A DNA stretch of 64,000 bases, from positions 25,819,730 through 25,883,729 of the forward strand of contig CM046351.1 of the NCBI GenBank assembly GCA_025403435.1. Reading direction: 5' to 3'. This document shows, in pieces, positions 1 through 11,016 of the stretch; position 1 is the stretch's first letter; the number at the start of each line of letters is the position of its first letter. The stretch comes from Artocarpus heterophyllus. Taxonomy: Eukaryota > Streptophyta > Magnoliopsida > Rosales > Moraceae. Under the pieces are notes generated by a model. It made no database searches. It saw only the letters and a program-made list of their open reading frames with translations, and was not told the origin of the DNA. The translations under genes were made by a program, and so were the position numbers.

Positions 1-1628
1 CGAAACTCCTTGAACTTATCAAAAGTTTCGCTTTTGTGGTGCATTAGGTACACATACCCATATCTTGAGTAATCGTCAATAAAAGTGATGAAGTACTCAT
101 ACCCTCCTCGTGCCTGGATGTTCATCAGTCCGCAAACATCACTATACATAAGTTCTAGAACCCCTTCGGCCCTATTGCCCTTAGACCCGAATGGTCTTTT
201 GGTCATTTTACCCTCCAAACAAGATTCACATTGAGGTATAGATTCCACCTTTAAGTGACTTAAAGGTCCATCCCTTACCAACCTTTGAATCCTATTCAAG
301 TTAATATGACCAAGGCGCAAATGCCAAAGATAAGTCTTATTAGAGTGAGAAGTTTTAAGTCTTTTAGAGTCATTATCATTTATCTCAGCATTAAGCAATA
401 AGTCCATCTTAGGTTTGATAAAATATAGATTATTTTGCATCCATCCAGAACAGATAAAAGATTTGTTTTTACGAATCACTACTTTTTCATTAAAAGATAC
501 CACGTAGGAGTCTTTAAATAAACAAGATACAGAAATTAAATTCCTTTTAAATTTAGGAACATAAAAACAATCTTGCAAAATTAAATTCCTATAATTATCA
601 AAGTAAAGATGGACATCTCCCACTGCTTCCGCTGAGACCAAGGATCCATCGCCCATCCGAAGCGTGAAGTCCTCATGTAGCAGACTTCTCGTTTCTTTGA
701 ACCCCTGTAGAGAAACACAAACATGATTAGTTGCACCAGAATCTATGACCCAGATGTCACTGGATTCCTCAACCAAACAAGTTTCGAAATATAGAAGATC
801 ACACCTACCTCCTTCGGAAAGGAAGTCCTTGTAATGCTTCTTGATATGCCCGACCTCTCCATAGAAGAAGCATTTAAGCTTCTTTGGATTCTTCTTCTTC
901 TTCTTCTTGTTCTTGGTAGCAGCAGGAATAGAAGACTTCATGTTCTTGGCCCATTACTTCTTTCCATTTCCTGAGTTAGGATTGGAACCAGAAGCAGCTA
1001 CCATGTTGGCCTCACCACCTGCAGGAGACTCCCTGATCAGCAGTTCAAACTCCTATAACTGTTTCATCAGTTCTGTTAAGGTCATATCCCATCTATTGCT
1101 TAAATTAAATGTAGCTCTAAACGAAATAAATTTCATAGATAGAGTCTCAAAGACCATAGTCATCTAAGTTTCAGCATCAATGTCGGCTCCATTGGTTTGA
1201 GCCTCAGTGAGGTAACCCATGACCAACATCATATGCTCCTTTATAGATGTCCCTGGCCTCTGTCTACAGTTTAAGAGTTTCCGAAGCACCTCTTGCCACT
1301 TTGTTATGGCCTGGCCTCCAAACATATCCTCAAGATTATCCAAGATCTGCTTCGCAGTCTCATAATCCTGATGTTGAGCCTGCAGTACGTTGTTCATGCT
1401 GGCCATAACATAGCAGCGGGCCTGATCATTAGCGTCTTTCCAGCAGTCGTACGCTTAGAATTGCTCATTACTTGAGTCTCCCGTAGGCTCAGGAGGACAC
1501 GGGGTTGTCAGTACATATTTCAGTTTCTCAAAGGACGGGATGATATCCAGGTTCCGTTTCCAATCATTATAGTTCTTACATGTTAATTGGTTTTTGTCAA
1601 GTTTCGATGATAAAGCGTTTTTAGACAT
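1..1628 (-). pseudogene. Decayed copia gag-pol start (element A)
   Basis: The gag start codon is at 1628-1626 (MSKNALSSK). The frame is broken near 1455 and again at 1164, with further stops downstream. Recognisable parts in order are: a gag core with DNLEDMFGG; a lysine-rich stretch; a degenerate CCHC zinc knuckle near 835-880 in which the second and last cysteines have become tyrosine; the protease motif WVIDSGATNH near 720-756; the pre-integrase H-H-C-C segment (HLRLGHINLNRIQRL); and the integrase core up to FIDDYSRYGYV near base 60. The zinc knuckle normally binds the element RNA during packaging, so two lost metal ligands add to the frameshifts as signs of death. The order and motifs are seen; loss of function is inferred. 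Confidence 0.85.
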
Positions 1629-3323
1629 TTTCAATCTACAATAAAGAATCATATACCAAACATAAGCAAACAAATAATGATAATTTAGTAAGAAAACACA
1701 ATCATGTAAAATTATACAAATGTGTTTATGTGTCAAAACCTTGAAAATATCACAACCTTACAACGATAATTCCCAACTCAGAATTCAACAAGCTCCAAGG
1801 GGAGTCATGCCAAATTCAATCAGGAACACGGATTCCCTCTTGATTAATATATACCTTCCAGGACCCGTATGATCCAGCATATATTAATAATCGTTTCTTT
1901 GGCCATTAATTTTATTAACTGAGCTCCTAGGGGAGGTTAACAATAAAATTAATGTGAGTGTATAACCATCGTTTTAATATTTTATCCATGATTTATAATC
2001 ACCACCTAGGGTTGTGCAACCCTAAATCATACTAAAATACCTTATCCTTTCCGAGATCCAATCTTGTACATGATAGAAATCTCTTCCTAGGGGTTGGAAC
2101 CACCATGTTCTGCCTATGGACCAACGATGGAGGCCTTAGGTCCTCTCTTCGAAAACCTTCTCCTACTCAATCTTTTGAAGTCAAGATTTTATTTTAAAAT
2201 TATGCATGAACAATTTTAATATGAGCGGCACTCCCTATTCTATATGACATGTTATCAATATATATGACAAATCATATTATAATGCAGACAAGCAAAGCAA
2301 TCAAGCAAAGCTACAAGCAAAATAATAATAACCGTAATATTATGGTTCCACACTAGAGAATAGAAAACTAAGATTACAAGAGAATAATCGAGACATTTAT
2401 CGATTCTTCATCCATGAATCTTCAAGCTGTATCCTTCTTCATGCAATACCCATCTTCAAGTCTTCAATCCCATATGAATCAAATACTTCATATTTCCGGT
2501 CATATCCAAATTTAATGTTTCTCAGAATCGTCCCAAAAATAAAATTAAAACTGTACCGAAAAAATTGCACCTTTTCTGAAAACTTTTCCAGCTCTGGGTT
2601 GGCAAACCGATCTGGATGGTCGGCCTGCCGGTCATGTTCCATCAGCCTATCGATCCAAAAGATCGGCTTGCCGACCCATGAAGGTTCGGCTTGCCGAACT
2701 AAAAGTTTGGCCTGCCGGCAGAGCTAGTTGATTTCTACGCCACTGTCGGCCTGCCGGACCACAAGTGCAGCTTGCCGATCTGTGACCATCGGCCTGCCAA
2801 ACTGTGATGTCCGGCATGCCGACCGAGTAGAAATCCCTTATTCCAGAAAATATAATTTTAATGCAATTCATCAATTTTATTTTCAACAATTCAAAAACAT
2901 AAAATTAGAGACTCGGGAAATACCTGGGGACGCCATCATTATTCTTCTAGATCTGTCTTCTAGCTCAGTCTTCTTTGGATAATTATTTAATTACAAAATT
3001 TTACAAATTTAAAATAAATAATAATTCTTAGACGGAGATGATAGTCTGTCATTTAATTACATGAAAAACCTAGATATACATTCTAACCTTTAAGGAACTA
3101 TAACTGATATTAATTAATTAATTAATTAATAATTAAACAACAATTTAATCAACCATAATTAATTAATAAACATTCACCACATAATCCATGACAACATATA
3201 TAATTTATAGAAACTTAAAGTGCCAACTCTCTATAAAATTCAATTCAAGCATAGAAGAGATTAAGATCACAAAATTTATGCATATAACATGATCAGAAAC
3301 TTGCAAATTTATGTAAAAACCAT
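1629..3323 (-). other. Long untranslated leader of element A
   Basis: About 1.7 kb separate the primer binding site from the gag start, which is long for a copia element. No reading frame resembling a known protein was found. Short open frames on both strands between 2439 and 2982 come from the 21-bp repeat array described separately. The rest is AT-rich, including a TTAA tetranucleotide run near 3113-3130. Element B has the same leader at 33486-35197, so it belongs to the family and is not a later insertion. Confidence 0.7.
2599..2823. repeat. 21-22-bp periodic array of TCGGC-NN-GCCGA units (element A leader)
   Basis: Clear units start near 2620, 2662, 2685, 2706, 2746, 2768, 2789 and 2810. 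Weaker units at 2599, 2641 and about 2727 fill the gaps, so the whole array keeps a 21-22-bp step. The core TCGGCCTGCCGA is an interrupted palindrome with arms TCGGC and GCCGA around two bases. The array is a GC-rich island in very AT-rich DNA. Because 21 is a multiple of three, frames stay open across it and produce seven-residue repeats with SACR or GLP words; these are taken as by-products. A matching array is present in element B at 34472-34700. Confidence 0.85.
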
Positions 3324-3336
3324 GGCTCTGATACCA
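3324..3336 (-). other. Primer binding site, element A
   Basis: On the minus strand this reads TGGTATCAGAGCC, the usual plant copia primer site complementary to the 3' end of initiator tRNA-Met. It sits two bases inside the LTR end at 3339. It fixes both the orientation of the element and the inner LTR boundary. Confidence 0.9.
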
Positions 3337-3338
3337 AT

Positions 3339-5333
3339 TGTTGGAAAAAACGTTGTGCAGTGGAATTTTAAAAATTTTTCATCAAAGTAATTTCTAAAAC
3401 ACAAGTTTAACATGTTATATGTATAAATTAAAGAGATCTTACTAACCTTTGTGTGTCGAAGAACCTTCGTTACCTGTGAAGAGAAGTAACATTCCAGAAG
3501 AGTCTCAACCAACTGGTCTTTTTTGTTATTCTCTATCCACAACCGGAGTGTGGGCTCACACGTACAGCTCTTCCACCGGTGACTCTCCTTCCAACCAATA
3601 GAGAGAACCCAAAGCTAGTGTTCGTGATTTGTGAACAAAAGCTCTCAGGGAGTTTTCAGATGCTCACTAAAAGAGTATCACTCTTAATCTCTCAATTGAT
3701 CTAAGTAAATCATGAGACTCACTCCCTTTATATAGCTATTGGTCCTGGGGTCAGTCCTTATCAGAATAGGTCTCAAAAACTCGAAACAGAATCAAGTTCG
3801 GATCAATATCTGATAAGATCCACGTGAAAACGCGTAATCTTATCATTCGCTGATTGGCAGGCCGAACAGCCTGATCGGCAGGTCGAACAGGCCCCATCAG
3901 CAGGCCGAACTCCAGCGTAAATATCTCCGCGAATCTTTTATTTTCTATCCGAGATTCTATAGGATAAAGTCTCAGTTTTGATTCAAATAACCCAATAGAG
4001 AAGCCATCTGATCAAAACAAAACTTTATCAAGATAATCTCTAAGAAAATAAATCAATTCATAATAATTCTACAAGTTTATCTTGATCTAATTTATCCAAA
4101 ATGAAATCAACCGATAAACATACAAGAATTATCTGATCCCAATAATTCAACAAGTTTATCTTGAATTAATTTTTTACAAAAATTAATTCAACCAATAAAC
4201 AGACATGAATTATTTAATCCTTTCAAATTTTAAACCAATATGATAAATCCGACATAAGTTACCAATTATTGAAAAAGCACGCCGTGTCGTTACAGGATTT
4301 TGTGAGCTAGCAAAGGGGACCAAAATGGACCTATAAAATTTAAGCTCATGATAATTATGAAACCCAATATCCCAGATATACATTTTACAATTATCAACTC
4401 CAATGCTATTCCACTAAAAGCTTGGAGCTGCACTCTCGAACTTTATAGAATTACGAAGCTCATATAGCTAAGTCTCCATGACATATCATAGTGTATCGTA
4501 TCCCCATATGATAATCCATATTCAGCTTAAGGACAATTTCTGTCTTACCTTCCTGATTATTTTTATATTACGTTTCATTATCTCACCATTAGAAAACTTA
4601 CTATCCAAAGATAGTATATCATTCGGTTACACCTATGTATCCAAATGGTTGAGCGCTCTAGTTTTTTAATTACAGGACAACGCATATAAGAGGATATCAT
4701 TACTCCTAAAGAGGAGCTATGGATTCCATATCTATGAATAACAAGTCTACGCTATCAAGAGTCATGCCTCCAACGTACCGGCATGCATACCACTATAAAG
4801 ATGTGGGTGTCACCCATTGGTACATCAAAAGACGCAAGTCGAGACAACGGGCCCACTATTCATCTCAGGATTAAGATACAATACAAATGATTGTCTAAAA
4901 GGAATTGATTTTCCAAGACAGAATTATTAATCCAAATCAATTCACTTTATGTCCCGATCTAACACATCGTCACCTATGACAACGTGCTAATGTTTCTATT
5001 CATGGAGTCCAACTCCGATGGTTAAGACAAACCATCTCCAAAAAAGGACATAGACAACATAACAATCTTTACATGAATAAAGCGCCCAACTTTATTCCCT
5101 CGATTGCGGATCATATGTTTTCGACCGTCACCTTGCATAATCATCCCATCATATGCCCAATTCTTAAGGTTTAGACCGACAGTCTCAGACTACTATTTAC
5201 TTAACATACATTCAACAAATATAAACGTAAAGAGGACAAAATTTGGTATATATAAATGAATAAATTCTTTATTGATAAAAATGTCTCCAAAAACGTATTA
5301 TATTTTTACTCCTTAGAGCATACGTGTCTAACA
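3339..5333 (-). repeat. 5' LTR of element A (1995 bp)
   Basis: The minus-strand ends are TGTTAGACACG and CCAACA, with the primer binding site directly inside. Related LTRs in the window are 35213-39590 (element B, carrying a nested insertion), 39906-41897, 61510-62755 and 62756-64000. Near 3854-3910 there are three TCGGCAGGCCGA-type units spaced 21-22 bp, in the opposite orientation to the leader array. The U3, R and U5 limits could not be fixed. Confidence 0.88.
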
Positions 5334-6027
5334 GTTTAGTCCATTAACGGTTAGGTTTTTAATATTATTCTTCATGTGTTACTAAATTCATTTTAATGCT
5401 AATAAGTTAGTTTAACTTTAGATCCTTGAATTGTACATCTTATTCTATTTTGGCCCCTGAACTTTAAAACGTAAAAAGTCATGCCCTTAAACTATTAAAC
5501 TTGTTCATTTTGACCTTTCTATTCCTAAATCTATTAAATTTTGACAGACTAAGCTACATATATAAGACCTGAGCGATTAATTATTGATGATCGAGATTAA
5601 ATCTTTTATAATCAAATTTTATGCTTCTCAGACTTAGAAATAAAAGGATTTCATAGGCAAATATATATTTTTGTTGGCTTGAAATTAATAAAAAATTTGA
5701 GATTTTTTTAGCAAATTATTGAATACAATTAAGCGAAGTTTTATTATTATATCATTTATATAATTTTCAACTCCAACATTTAGTCATAAAAATCCCATGT
5801 CTTGTATGTGTCGTTTTCATTATGTACTCATATTATCTAAGTGTTTTTTTCTATTTTAATTCACAACAATACAAGCCCAACATTAAGTTATATTATGGAA
5901 AAAATTTGGTAAAACTTCTTGAGTCAAAAAAATAAAACATTAAAAAAATTATTAAAAAAAGAAGAAAAAAATTAGTAAAATTCATATAATGATAATAAAA
6001 AAATTAGTGATTTTGCTTGAAAACATA

Positions 6028-6030
<3 letters not shown>

Positions 6031-6059
<29 letters not shown>

Positions 6060-6060
6060 C
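6031..6060. repeat. TA dinucleotide microsatellite
   Basis: A run of alternating TA lies in the unit 1 spacer. The matching position in unit 2 near 43328-43352 holds a shorter TA run followed by CA repeats, so this microsatellite has changed length and composition since the duplication. Confidence 0.8.
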
Positions 6061-9000
6061 TATGTGACCAAAAAGTCAAAATGATTATTTATCTCAGTCT
6101 GTCAATATTTAATAGATTTAGCAACGAAATGACTAAAATAGGACAAGTTTTATAGATCAACTATGTGACTTGTTATGTTTTAAATTCAGAAGCTAAAAAT
6201 GAAATTATTGGCTTAAAATCCGTCAATACTTAATGTATTTAGTAACGAAAGGGTCAAAATATGATAACTTATATAATTTAAAGGTGTAATTTATTATGTT
6301 TAAAATTTAAGAGTTAAAATATGATAAGTTTTATGTTGAAGAGCTCAAAATTAACTTAACCCTTATTTTATTAACAAGAGCTGAACTACTTTGTACAAGA
6401 TAGGGACTGTCAAATCAATACAAACATGCTCGAGTTGGCAAGTCGGAACTAATACACTTTCTTCTGTAAAGTATAATGTGTTCAATGTACATTATGGCTA
6501 GTTGGAAGCAATCCATACTCAAGGCCTCTTTTAAAACTCTTAGAAGTATTTTACACATAAAAACGATACAAGTATAGTGTTTAGTAAGAGTTTACAAAAA
6601 TACTTGTACATAACTCAATGCATTTTTAAGTTATTTTGGAGAAGTTAAAAATTGTCCTGCTTAATATTGTTGTTTTTGTAAATATTTTTGCATAATTTTA
6701 AAATAAAAATTTTAAAAACACTTAAAACATAATTTCTTAAAATTCTCTTCTTTTTTTTTTTTAAATAAAATCATTTTAAAACACTATAAATAGGTTCTTA
6801 GCTTTTAAATTTTACGTTTATTTTTATGTTGAAGAACTTTTTTTGGCCAAGCTGGCTACTACTTGCTGGCCCCACTGGGTGGGTTTGTCTGAGAGAAACG
6901 GGCTGTAGCCTACTCGGGCCTTATAGCAGTGCTCTGTTGCGTTTGTTATAAGTAGAAGTTAAAGTTGTACTTCATTAATCCTACAATGGATCACTTTGTA
7001 CATTACATCAGAAGTATACGCTCAATGTACATTATGTTTCACAAATCTGCAAATACGTCTCGTCCAACAACTAGTATAATAATTACATCCAGGAAAACCG
7101 GAGAACCTATGAAGCAAGTAACTAGTCTACAACTTACCCCTATAGGCATATATGCCATTGGATTAAATATGGACGGTCCAAAAAAGGTGTAGTTTAAAAA
7201 CTACAAAAAGAGGGTGACTGACCCTAGACGCACCCTATAGGTTATTATCCCTTCTTTGTTTGCCACTTGTTCATTGTGTTGCTTTCACACCCTTCCACAA
7301 AGTGAAGCGACGTTTAAATAAAGGTCAAGAAACAAAATACAATGGATGATTGCAAAAATTTCTCCTCAGGGTCCTTAGCTTCAAAATGTAAGATATGTTT
7401 TCCCCTATCCATATAATTTTACCAAAAAAAAAAAACTTATCCTGTTAGAAATTTTAATAAAAATTGATACATAATCAAAATTTGGTACATAATTAAAAGT
7501 ATTCTTGATAATTTTATTATGTCTAATATTAATTTAAATTTAAGAGGATATATAATTTAAAATTTTTAATTGCTAAAGAAAATAAACTAAAAATCTTATT
7601 TTTTAATTTTTTTTCTTTCATTTTTATTTGAGTGCATTAGGATAAGCTAATAGTATAATAGTTTATAAATCTGTTCAACGATTTTTGTGATATTATATCA
7701 TTTATGTTAAGAATTATAATTTAAGGAACTTTTTTTTGCTTATAATTTATACTAGATCGGGAGAATAAATATTAAGTTCTAAAGTATAGGAAGTATAATA
7801 TTACAAAGGAACGCAAGTAGAATTTTTATAAGTAATCCAAATAAAATGACTAGATACCATATCTAGAATTATATTAAAAGAGTGAATATGCTTTTAGCTA
7901 TTCATATTTTGATAGTCCAAAACTCTTGCATTTTAGTTTTTATACACTTTTTATTTTGGTTTTTTTAACCTTTCTTTGGTTTTTTTTTTTTTTAATTTCA
8001 GCTTTCTCATTCTTTTTTCTTTTTGTATCTCTTCCCTTTGTTTTTTGTCCTTCCTCCTTTTTTATTTTTATTTTAAGTATCATTTTTGTTTTCTTTCTCA
8101 CCAGCTTTATGTTATCTATTTTTTCCTTTTCTTTCTTTTCATTAATCATTTTTTTACTCTCTTTTTTTCTTTCTTTCTTTTAAAATTTTTTGGGCTCCAT
8201 TTTGTTTACATAGTCTCATATTTGAATCTTTCTTTCTTTTTTAACTCTACCTTTTTGACTGTTTACTTTTTTTTTACTAAATTTTTCCATCATTGCCTTT
8301 TATAAACAGTTTTTAATTTTGAGAAATTATATGTTATGTCACACTTTTAAAAATTGTGTTCATTCATACTACATTTAAAAAATTGTGCCACACTACCACT
8401 TATAATATATCTTCAATTTGTGTCACACTTCAACATATGTGGTATTTATAAAAGCAAATTCCAAAGGCCAACATTTATAAAAATTCCCTTTTAATTTTTT
8501 CTTTGATTTTTTTGGTATTTTTCTTTTTCTTTTCTTTTTCATGCTTCACTTTTTCTCTTTCTTTTTTTTTTTTTTGTGTTTTATTATAATCTCCATTGAC
8601 CTTTTCTTTTTTTTAAACACTATTTTTGCGCTATTGTCTCTTATATTTGGTGCTTTATTCTATTTTTTTCTCTTCCTTTTTTGTTGTTTTATTGTTTTCT
8701 TTTTTCTTTATTTTTGGCTCTATTTGTCTACGATTGTCTCTTACCCCGATGTTCTCCTATCTTTTCCCTTTTGGTTCCTCTTTCATTTTCTTTCCATTTC
8801 AACTCTATTGGTCTCTGTCATAGATTTCTTAAACATCCAATATTAACTCTCTCTAAAGTAATCTAATTACTTGTGTATTATAGTTAGTTTCTTTCATTCC
8901 TATCATGGTCAAATTTTTGTATGTCTTAATATTTTTGGGTTTATCGGAATTGAAAAACTAAATCAAAATTTTACTTGATTAATAAAATATATAATTTTGA

Positions 9001-9273
9001 TTCCACAGTTGATAAACTATCTATTTCACACAAAACTAATAAAATAACAACATGTGAGGGTTTTAAAATGTGAGGGTTTTAAAAAAGTAATAAAAAGGTT
9101 TTGAAAAATCTTTTAAAAGTATATATTGGAATTAAAAAATCAAATTGTGTCACCAATCTAAATCTTTTTTGTTCTTTTTATTTATTTCTTTTACTACTTT
9201 ACTCATCGTAAAACCCTACCTGTGATACCTTTGCCATATATTGTCTAAAAATGATTAAAAATTTAAGAGACTA

Positions 9274-9980
9274 AGGCCTTCTCTAATTGACTCCATTTTT
9301 GTGGCGTAAATGCCAAACTGGCATTGAAATCGTCTCCAAGGAGACTCCATTTATTTACGTCAATATGAAGTGATGAACAGGATGACGCCAAATCTGGCAT
9401 GCCACTATTCATCCATGCCAATTTGGCTCTTTTTTGTTTTTTTTTTTTTAAGTTCTTTATTTATAAAAAAACCCACAACTTAAATTTATAGTTTTCTATT
9501 TTGAACCCAGCTTCATAGTTTTTAAAAAGAATAATTACTTTTTGCTACCAAAAAATTCTTTTATATCCCAAATTTTTTGTATTATCTCATAGTTAAGTTA
9601 AAAGGTGTAAAATTAATACGTAAACTGTTGAAATATCAATTACATGAAAGTAAAAACTTCAAATAATTAGGCTAACATTAATTTAAATTAGTCTATTAGT
9701 TTTTATGGCTTCATTAAATAATAAAAATATTATGGCATCAAAACGTAAAAAAAAAAAAAAAAAATGCACTTAGACATAATTGGTGAAATAGTTAAGTAGT
9801 AAGGAATTAGTAGAAGTAATGTAAAAAATAAGATGAAATATAATATTTTTAAAATATTCTTTGTTGGTGTTAAAAATGATGTATTACGTTAGAGATAAAA
9901 TTATTATTTGATATGACAATTATACTATTTTAATATAAAAATTACACCATTTTTATATTATGGGTTGGAGATACCCTGAA
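9274..9980. mobile_element. Possible non-autonomous inverted-terminal-repeat element (copy 1)
   Basis: The left end reads AAGGCCTTCTCTAATTGA. The right end, read on the other strand, is CAGGGTATCTCCAACCCA; the two share AGG, TCTC and AA at the same offsets. A 'TCTCCAAC' terminal pattern is common in plant DNA transposon relics. The interior is AT-rich and non-coding. The same segment occurs at about 46563-47253, so it predates the segmental duplication and there is no empty site to confirm its ends. Confidence 0.35.
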
Positions 9981-10348
9981 GGATCCAAATTGTGTGTTTC
10001 GTAAATGCCAAAATAATTAGACCCAAAAGCAAGTGGTCCATATCCTCGTCAGTCATTTACACAACCTTTTCTACTTAAAGCCGAAAATAAAATTTTTCTT
10101 TTTATTTTTTTTTTACAACCTACGTTATAAAACTTAAATTACAACTAAACTTAAATTACAACTTGCTATAAAACTTTAATTACAACTAAATATATGCATC
10201 GCGTGGCTGAATTGATATCTATAAAACCTTTATTTCTTCCTTCTGTGATTATCATTGAGGTGACAGGACGTACTCAATCATCATTTCAAGTTTTGTTCTT
10301 CAAGCGAACTTAGCCCTCATCAATTTAGAGATGTTCTGAAACATTTCA

Positions 10349-10861
10349 TTGAATTCAAAGAATAATATTTTAAAACTGAAAGGTTTAAAAAGCAATTTGC
10401 TAAATCCTGAAACGTTTAGGTCAGCAAAAGAATTTGCCAACTACTACCCTTCTTCCCAACCGAAGACAATTGGATCAGACGATCACAGCTGTAAAGCGAT
10501 GAAAAGAAAACGTCAAGTAAATAAAACTACTGCCGGGTTAACCATAAGCGATCACGCAGCAGAAACAAATATGGAGACCAAATCACTAAAAATGCAAACA
10601 GGCTTAATGGCATTCGAGTTGCAAGAGGGGAGAGGAACTAATTTTCACTTCCAAATATTTTACAAATCCTCTCTCCACAGAGAAATGGGGTCCAGGGATA
10701 TTCTTATTCTACCACTAATAAACTACTCGGGACAATTTCAAAGGCATCGAGGGACAGCACAAGTCGACAATGATACTATAGCCACCCGAAAATTCGAGAA
10801 AGAGGAGGCAAATGTAATTGTTGATTATAATGTTATGAATAATGTCCTTTTGATCCCCTAA
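10349..10861 (+). CDS. Hypothetical open frame, 170 codons, next to the IDE-like 3' end
   Basis: An ATG-started frame of 170 codons lies about 160 bp beyond the stop of IDE-like copy 1, on the opposite strand. The product is polar, with basic stretches (a KRKRQ motif near residue 53), and has no signal peptide, membrane segment or recognised domain. In the second copy (47613-48124) the same frame is cut by TGA after 85 codons and by a second stop later, although the DNA is nearly identical. That suggests it is not under coding constraint, or that the second copy is dead. It may be part of the IDE 3' region read from the wrong strand. Confidence 0.2.
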   Translation: MNSKNNILKLKGLKSNLLNPETFRSAKEFANYYPSSQPKTIGSDDHSCKAMKRKRQVNKTTAGLTISDHAAETNMETKSLKMQTGLMAFELQEGRGTNFHFQIFYKSSLHREMGSRDILILPLINYSGQFQRHRGTAQVDNDTIATRKFEKEEANVIVDYNVMNNVLLIP

Positions 10862-10869
10862 AAGTTCTT

Positions 10870-11016
10870 GAAGCAGCATATAATTTCTTGATGAATTCTA
10901 AATTCGCTATATTGGTTGGTTGAGAATTGAGATGGATACCCTTCCACGCATTCTCCAAGTTGTTCTGTCTGCATTCCACAGCTTTCCTGTTAACGTCGTA
11001 TCAAGGACTATGGGCT
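10870..11016 (-). other. Probable 3' UTR of IDE-like copy 1
   Basis: This is the sequence directly downstream of the TAG stop at 11019-11017 on the minus strand. It is closely matched by 48130-48280 in copy 2. No clear polyadenylation signal position was settled, so the lower boundary is a guess. Confidence 0.4.

Larger units (their letters stand above)
1..5333 (-). mobile_element. Ty1/copia LTR retrotransposon, element A (5' half; runs off the window)
   Basis: Read on the minus strand, the order is 5' LTR (5333-3339), tRNA-Met type primer binding site, a leader of about 1.7 kb, then gag and the start of pol, which leaves the window at base 1. The gag-protease-integrase order is that of Ty1/copia. 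The LTR begins TGTTAG and ends CCAACA. The five bases after the outer LTR end, GTTTA at 5334-5338, occur once at 42438-42442 in the duplicated copy of this locus. That is the uninterrupted target site, so A inserted after the segmental duplication. The left target repeat and 3' LTR lie outside the window. The internal region is 90-95% alike by eye to element B (28059-39590). The coding part is decayed, so this copy is non-autonomous. Confidence 0.9.
5334..10290. other. Duplicated intergenic spacer, unit 1
   Basis: This AT-rich spacer lies between element A and the 3' side of IDE-like copy 1. It matches 42438-47560 along its length apart from small insertions. It holds a TA microsatellite near 6031-6060 and long pyrimidine-rich stretches (about 7926-8310 and 8510-8860) whose frames encode only Phe/Leu/Ser-rich low-complexity peptides. 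It also holds a possible inverted-terminal element at 9274-9980. An open frame at 6965-7192 (75 codons) recurs at the equivalent place in unit 2 but resembles nothing known. No host gene was recognised. Confidence 0.7.

Noticed and set aside
2439..2982. Open frames on both strands with SACR, GLPN or AGRQ repeats
   Set aside because: They follow from the 21-bp array, whose period is a multiple of three; both strands are open and frames differ between elements A and B.
3324..3336. tRNA-like sequence
   Set aside because: Only the 13-base primer binding site is present; there is no tRNA fold around it.
7926..8866. Several overlapping open frames rich in Phe, Leu and Ser that look like membrane proteins
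   Set aside because: They come from T-rich low-complexity DNA, lie in several frames at once, and the unit 2 counterparts (45253-46173) keep composition but not frame.
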